DNA from: Brevibacillus fluminis | GTDB lineage: Bacteria > Bacillota > Bacilli > Brevibacillales > Brevibacillaceae | Direction of reading: 5' to 3' | NCBI RefSeq assembly: GCF_003710825.1 | Contig: NZ_RHHQ01000029.1 | Location: forward strand, 1-60,839 | Length of the DNA stretch: 60,839 bases | Shown: positions 58,930 to 60,839 of the stretch, one piece after another | How positions within the stretch are numbered: position 1 is the stretch's first letter | Layout: every line of letters begins with the position of its first letter | The notes under the pieces: model-generated | What the model was told of the DNA's origin: nothing | The model's database searches: none | The model's input: the letters and a program-made list of their open reading frames with translations, nothing else | Position numbers and translations under genes: made by a program

Positions 58930-59165
58930 TCAACCAAATATGGTAATCAAGCTCTGTAACTTGGTAGGGCGAATTTCATGTGCATACAAGATGTATTTGG
59001 AGAGTAGTTTTTTTGTTTTTTCTAGATGGACTGCTTTCATATGAGTAGCAGTAACCACCAAAATTCAATTGACTCTGTATCCGTTAAATTGACGATTGGC
59101 TTCCAAAAAACACCTGTGCTTTCCATTGCGACAGGGGTTAGTCCCGTATTTTTTTGCTTATGAAT
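58930..59165 (-). pseudogene. IS110-family transposase remnant
   Basis: On the minus strand one frame reads 'GLTPVAMESTGVFWKPIVNL', then 'TDTESIEFWWLLLLI' and a stop (59037-59039). The next frame continues 'LVVTATHMKAVHLEKTK'. Together they follow the IS110 pattern 'VAMESTGVYWKPV ... VLVVNAQHIKAVPGRKTD'. Only about 75 codons are left, frameshifted, without a start. It marks a past insertion in this gene-poor region (58541-59676). Confidence 0.75.
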
Positions 59166-59676
59166 ACCTTTTTTATTGTCCAATTAGATTTCGAAGCTCA
59201 TACGAGATTAACATGTAGTTCTTAATAATTGTAATAAAGAACTACAGAATTGCTTTATTTTCATTGAAAAATGCTAGACTAATCTCCAATCATCCCTAAA
59301 GAAACTTTGATGAAATTACTTCAAACCCAATTAAGATATTGGCCCTACAGAAAGGATTGATTAAATTGTAAGGTGGAGTGATGTGAAAAGACCGATATTC
59401 GTACAGATTAGTAATCAATCAGTCAATCGGAAATCGATTTCAATAAGATCGTAAGATGAAGTGGTAGGATTCAGATTCAAGCAGATCTTTGAGCGAATAG
59501 AACAACCTGTCCAGAGATAATAAAGTTTTAGACTAAATAATATAGTATTTATAGACTGAATAATAAAGTTGTAGACTGGCAGTTGAGTTAAGCTAACGGG
59601 CAGATTACTCTTATGAATAATTTTGTGACATTTGGGTAGATTAATTCGTTACAACCTGAAGGTTTGAGGTGTAAGT
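59166..59676. other. AT-rich gene-free stretch
   Basis: About 500 bases with no open frame having a ribosome binding site. It contains short near-repeats such as GACTAAATAATATAGTAT and GACTGAATAATAAAGTTGTAGACTGG (about 59531-59580, third unit partial) but no recognised element. Confidence 0.4.
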
Positions 59677-59892
59677 ATGGAATGGAGAATACTCTTCTGG
59701 CTAGTAGCCATTGTCTTTTTGCTTTTCTGTCTTTACCTGTTGTATCGTCTCAAAAAAGAAATTAAAAAGTTGAAGCCGTTACAAAATATCCCAGATGAAT
59801 TTGTGCGAAAGTGGAGTAAAAAGTTAATTTTGCTTTGTGTTCTATTCTTATTAGGATTAGCGTTTGGAATAGCTTCTGAATTTTTAAGGTGA
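59677..59892 (+). CDS. Small membrane protein (71 residues)
   Basis: A 71-residue protein with an N-terminal hydrophobic helix ('ILFWLVAIVFLLFCLYLLY'), a lysine-rich central part ('RLKKEIKKLKPLQNIP') and a second helix near the end ('LILLCVLFLLGLAFGIA'). TTTGAGGTG lies before the ATG, and a terminator (59938-59966) follows. No family recognised; AT-rich codon use unlike the core genes. Confidence 0.6.
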   Translation: MEWRILFWLVAIVFLLFCLYLLYRLKKEIKKLKPLQNIPDEFVRKWSKKLILLCVLFLLGLAFGIASEFLR

Positions 59893-59937
59893 ACGGTTAC
59901 ACTAACGGGGACAATAGTTGCATAACAGTAAGAACCA

Positions 59938-59966
59938 GAGCTGCCTTGTGAGGCAGCTTCTTTTGT
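59938..59966 (+). terminator. Terminator of the 71-residue gene
   Basis: GAGCTGCCT pairs with AGGCAGCTTC and is followed by TTTTGTT. Confidence 0.7.
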
Positions 59967-60041
59967 TAACCTAACGGGCAGTTTAAAACAATAACGGTTC
60001 CTGGTAATAGAATGATTATAAAAGAGGCATACTTGTCTTGA

Positions 60042-60491
60042 TTGGAGTTATCCATTGACTTTGAGAAAGTGAAGTGTAAAATCATGGAGTATTTTGATGG
60101 TGAACAAATCAAAAGAGGAAGGAACTTGGTAAGGTCAATAATCTTTATTGTTCTTATTGTAGAAATACTCAATATTGTTTATTTTACTCTGACCAATACG
60201 TTAGAGAATGTACTGAAGCAACTCCTTTACTTGGCAATAGTTGTCATAGCAGCATACTTATTTTACAAAGGCAATAAGTGGACAGGTTATGTAATTCTGT
60301 TAATGTTAGGTCAAAATATTTTGGCTGGTTTATTTTACCTATTACATCAAGCCGGAATTTTATTGGCTTTTAATGGATGGTTGATGTTGATACTTACTAT
60401 TATAGTAGCTAGTGTTATAGGAATATTTCTTGGCGGTTCAGACAGTATTACAGCTTTTATGAAATACCAAAAAAGTACAAAGCCGCGGTAA
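60042..60491 (+). CDS. Hypothetical four-helix membrane protein
   Basis: A protein of up to 149 residues with four predicted membrane helices ('SIIFIVLIVEILNIVYFTL', 'LLYLAIVVIAAYLFY', 'YVILLMLGQNILAGLFYLL', 'LMLILTIIVASVIGIFLGG'). The start is uncertain: TTG 60042 lacks a strong site, and ATG 60084 (135 residues) has only a weak GAGAAAGTGAAG upstream. No family recognised. It lies in AT-rich accessory DNA next to transposase debris. Confidence 0.55.
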   Translation: MELSIDFEKVKCKIMEYFDGEQIKRGRNLVRSIIFIVLIVEILNIVYFTLTNTLENVLKQLLYLAIVVIAAYLFYKGNKWTGYVILLMLGQNILAGLFYLLHQAGILLAFNGWLMLILTIIVASVIGIFLGGSDSITAFMKYQKSTKPR

Positions 60492-60583
60492 CTTTATTAT
60501 GCTAAAACCAGCTAATATCTTGTCAATATTTATCTCTAAATTCCTTGAAATCCGATGATATACTAAAGATGCGCATGCCAAAT

Positions 60584-60622
60584 ATCCTTCCAGAAACTTA
60601 GTGGAAGGCTTTTCTTTTGTTG
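60584..60622 (+). terminator. Terminator of the membrane-protein gene
   Basis: CCTTCCA (60586-60592) pairs with TGGAAGG (60602-60608), followed by CTTTTCTTTT. Confidence 0.75.
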
Positions 60623-60636
60623 ATCTTTTTTGAGAA

Positions 60637-60727
60637 TTAGGCTAAATCAAGGAAAGATTGTTTACTTTTTAAAATGGCATAGATCCAATGAAGAAGCTTG
60701 TTTACACATGCTATAACTGCCACTCGG
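60637..60727 (-). pseudogene. C-terminal fragment of an IS110-like transposase
   Basis: The minus strand encodes 'RVAVIACVNKLLHWIYAILK' then 'SKQSFLDLA' and a stop (60637-60639), the typical end of IS110/IS116/IS902 transposases ('KRVAVIACVNKLL...'). No upstream transposase sequence connects in frame, so only the tail is left. Confidence 0.65.
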
Positions 60728-60732
60728 GTCTG

Positions 60733-60839
60733 TCAAGAATTTTGTGTAAACCAACTCAACCAGTTGTATGAGAAGGTTTCATCCCCTATTCGAAAAATCT
60801 TTCTCCAGCCAATAGAATCAAGGGCGTAAGGCAAAGCGA
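60733..60839 (-). pseudogene. Truncated open frame at the window edge
   Basis: A minus-strand frame enters from beyond the window and ends in TGA (60733-60735), reading 'ALPYALDSIGWRKIFRIGDE' and 'TFSYNWLSWFTQNS'. It abuts the IS110 tail directly. It looks like the end of another protein, possibly a second mobile-element gene, but I do not recognise it; since it is cut by the window edge it might be the intact 3' end of a real gene. Confidence 0.4.

Noticed and set aside
60057..60085. TTGACT-N16-TAAAAT as a promoter
   Set aside because: It would place the transcription start after the only plausible start codons of the membrane-protein gene, so it is probably chance in AT-rich DNA.

Overview
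The window reads as an ordinary chromosomal segment of a spore-forming Firmicute, most likely Brevibacillus or a close relative in Paenibacillaceae. The evidence is a set of sporulation and germination genes (a ger germinant-receptor operon, sleB, sda), typical Bacillales genes (ylaN, ylbF, ylbG, yqzE, a YkuS-like gene, yqhG, yqhH, lipM), strong AGGAGG ribosome binding sites and frequent GTG/TTG starts. The gene order aroK-yqzE ... yqhG-yqhH // glycine riboswitch-gcvT-gcvPA-gcvPB-lipM is close to the B. subtilis arrangement. Genus assignment is an inference; no rRNA is present to test it. No tRNA, rRNA, CRISPR array, prophage or intact insertion sequence was found.

Layout. 1-6.3 kb: a structured long inverted repeat, then a regulator and an abg-type operon (AbgT transporter plus two M20 amidohydrolases) for uptake and cleavage of p-aminobenzoyl-glutamate-like amides. 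6.3-10.7 kb: a visibly AT-richer stretch of small accessory genes on the minus strand (DUF421, NIPSNAP, DUF4386, GNAT) with two decayed genes. 10.7-18.8 kb: nitroreductase and iron alcohol dehydrogenase, a divergent LysE exporter/MocR regulator pair, and a heterodimeric ABC exporter with one degenerate ATP site. 18.8-22.6 kb: a gerB-gerA-gerC operon with a possible SigG promoter. 22.7-28.4 kb: RNase Z, small hypothetical genes, YczE-like, UPF0178 and PAP2 proteins, and a LysR/MFS divergent pair. 28.5-32.7 kb: sda behind a cluster of DnaA boxes, ylaN, a Ca2+/H+ antiporter and sleB. 32.8-38.6 kb: a pyruvate-oxidase-like ThDP enzyme, an Asp23 protein, ftsW, a YugN-like protein, CBS and PrcB-like proteins. 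38.7-45.6 kb: an orphan XPB-N-like protein, ylbF-ylbG, a lone pxpA homologue, an M1-type metalloprotease fused to a copper-amine-oxidase-like domain, aroK, yqzE and ykuS. 45.6-55 kb: a secreted protein, yqhG-yqhH, the tandem glycine riboswitch and the glycine cleavage genes plus lipM. 55-58.5 kb: a DinB-like protein and class II ribonucleotide reductase with candidate NrdR boxes. 58.5-60.8 kb: AT-rich accessory DNA with two small membrane proteins and transposase debris.

How parts fit together. GcvT, GcvPA and GcvPB form the glycine cleavage system under a glycine-sensing antitermination riboswitch, and LipM supplies the octanoyl group for GcvH (not in this window). GerABC and SleB act in successive steps of germination. 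Sda would link DnaA-dependent replication to entry into sporulation.

The least explained item is a family of five dispersed palindromic repeats (about 29.1, 30.2, 31.8, 41.8 and 55.0 kb), each lying directly after a T-rich tract, four of them behind clear intrinsic terminators. I see no convincing new multi-gene system: most of the window is recognisable core chromosome.
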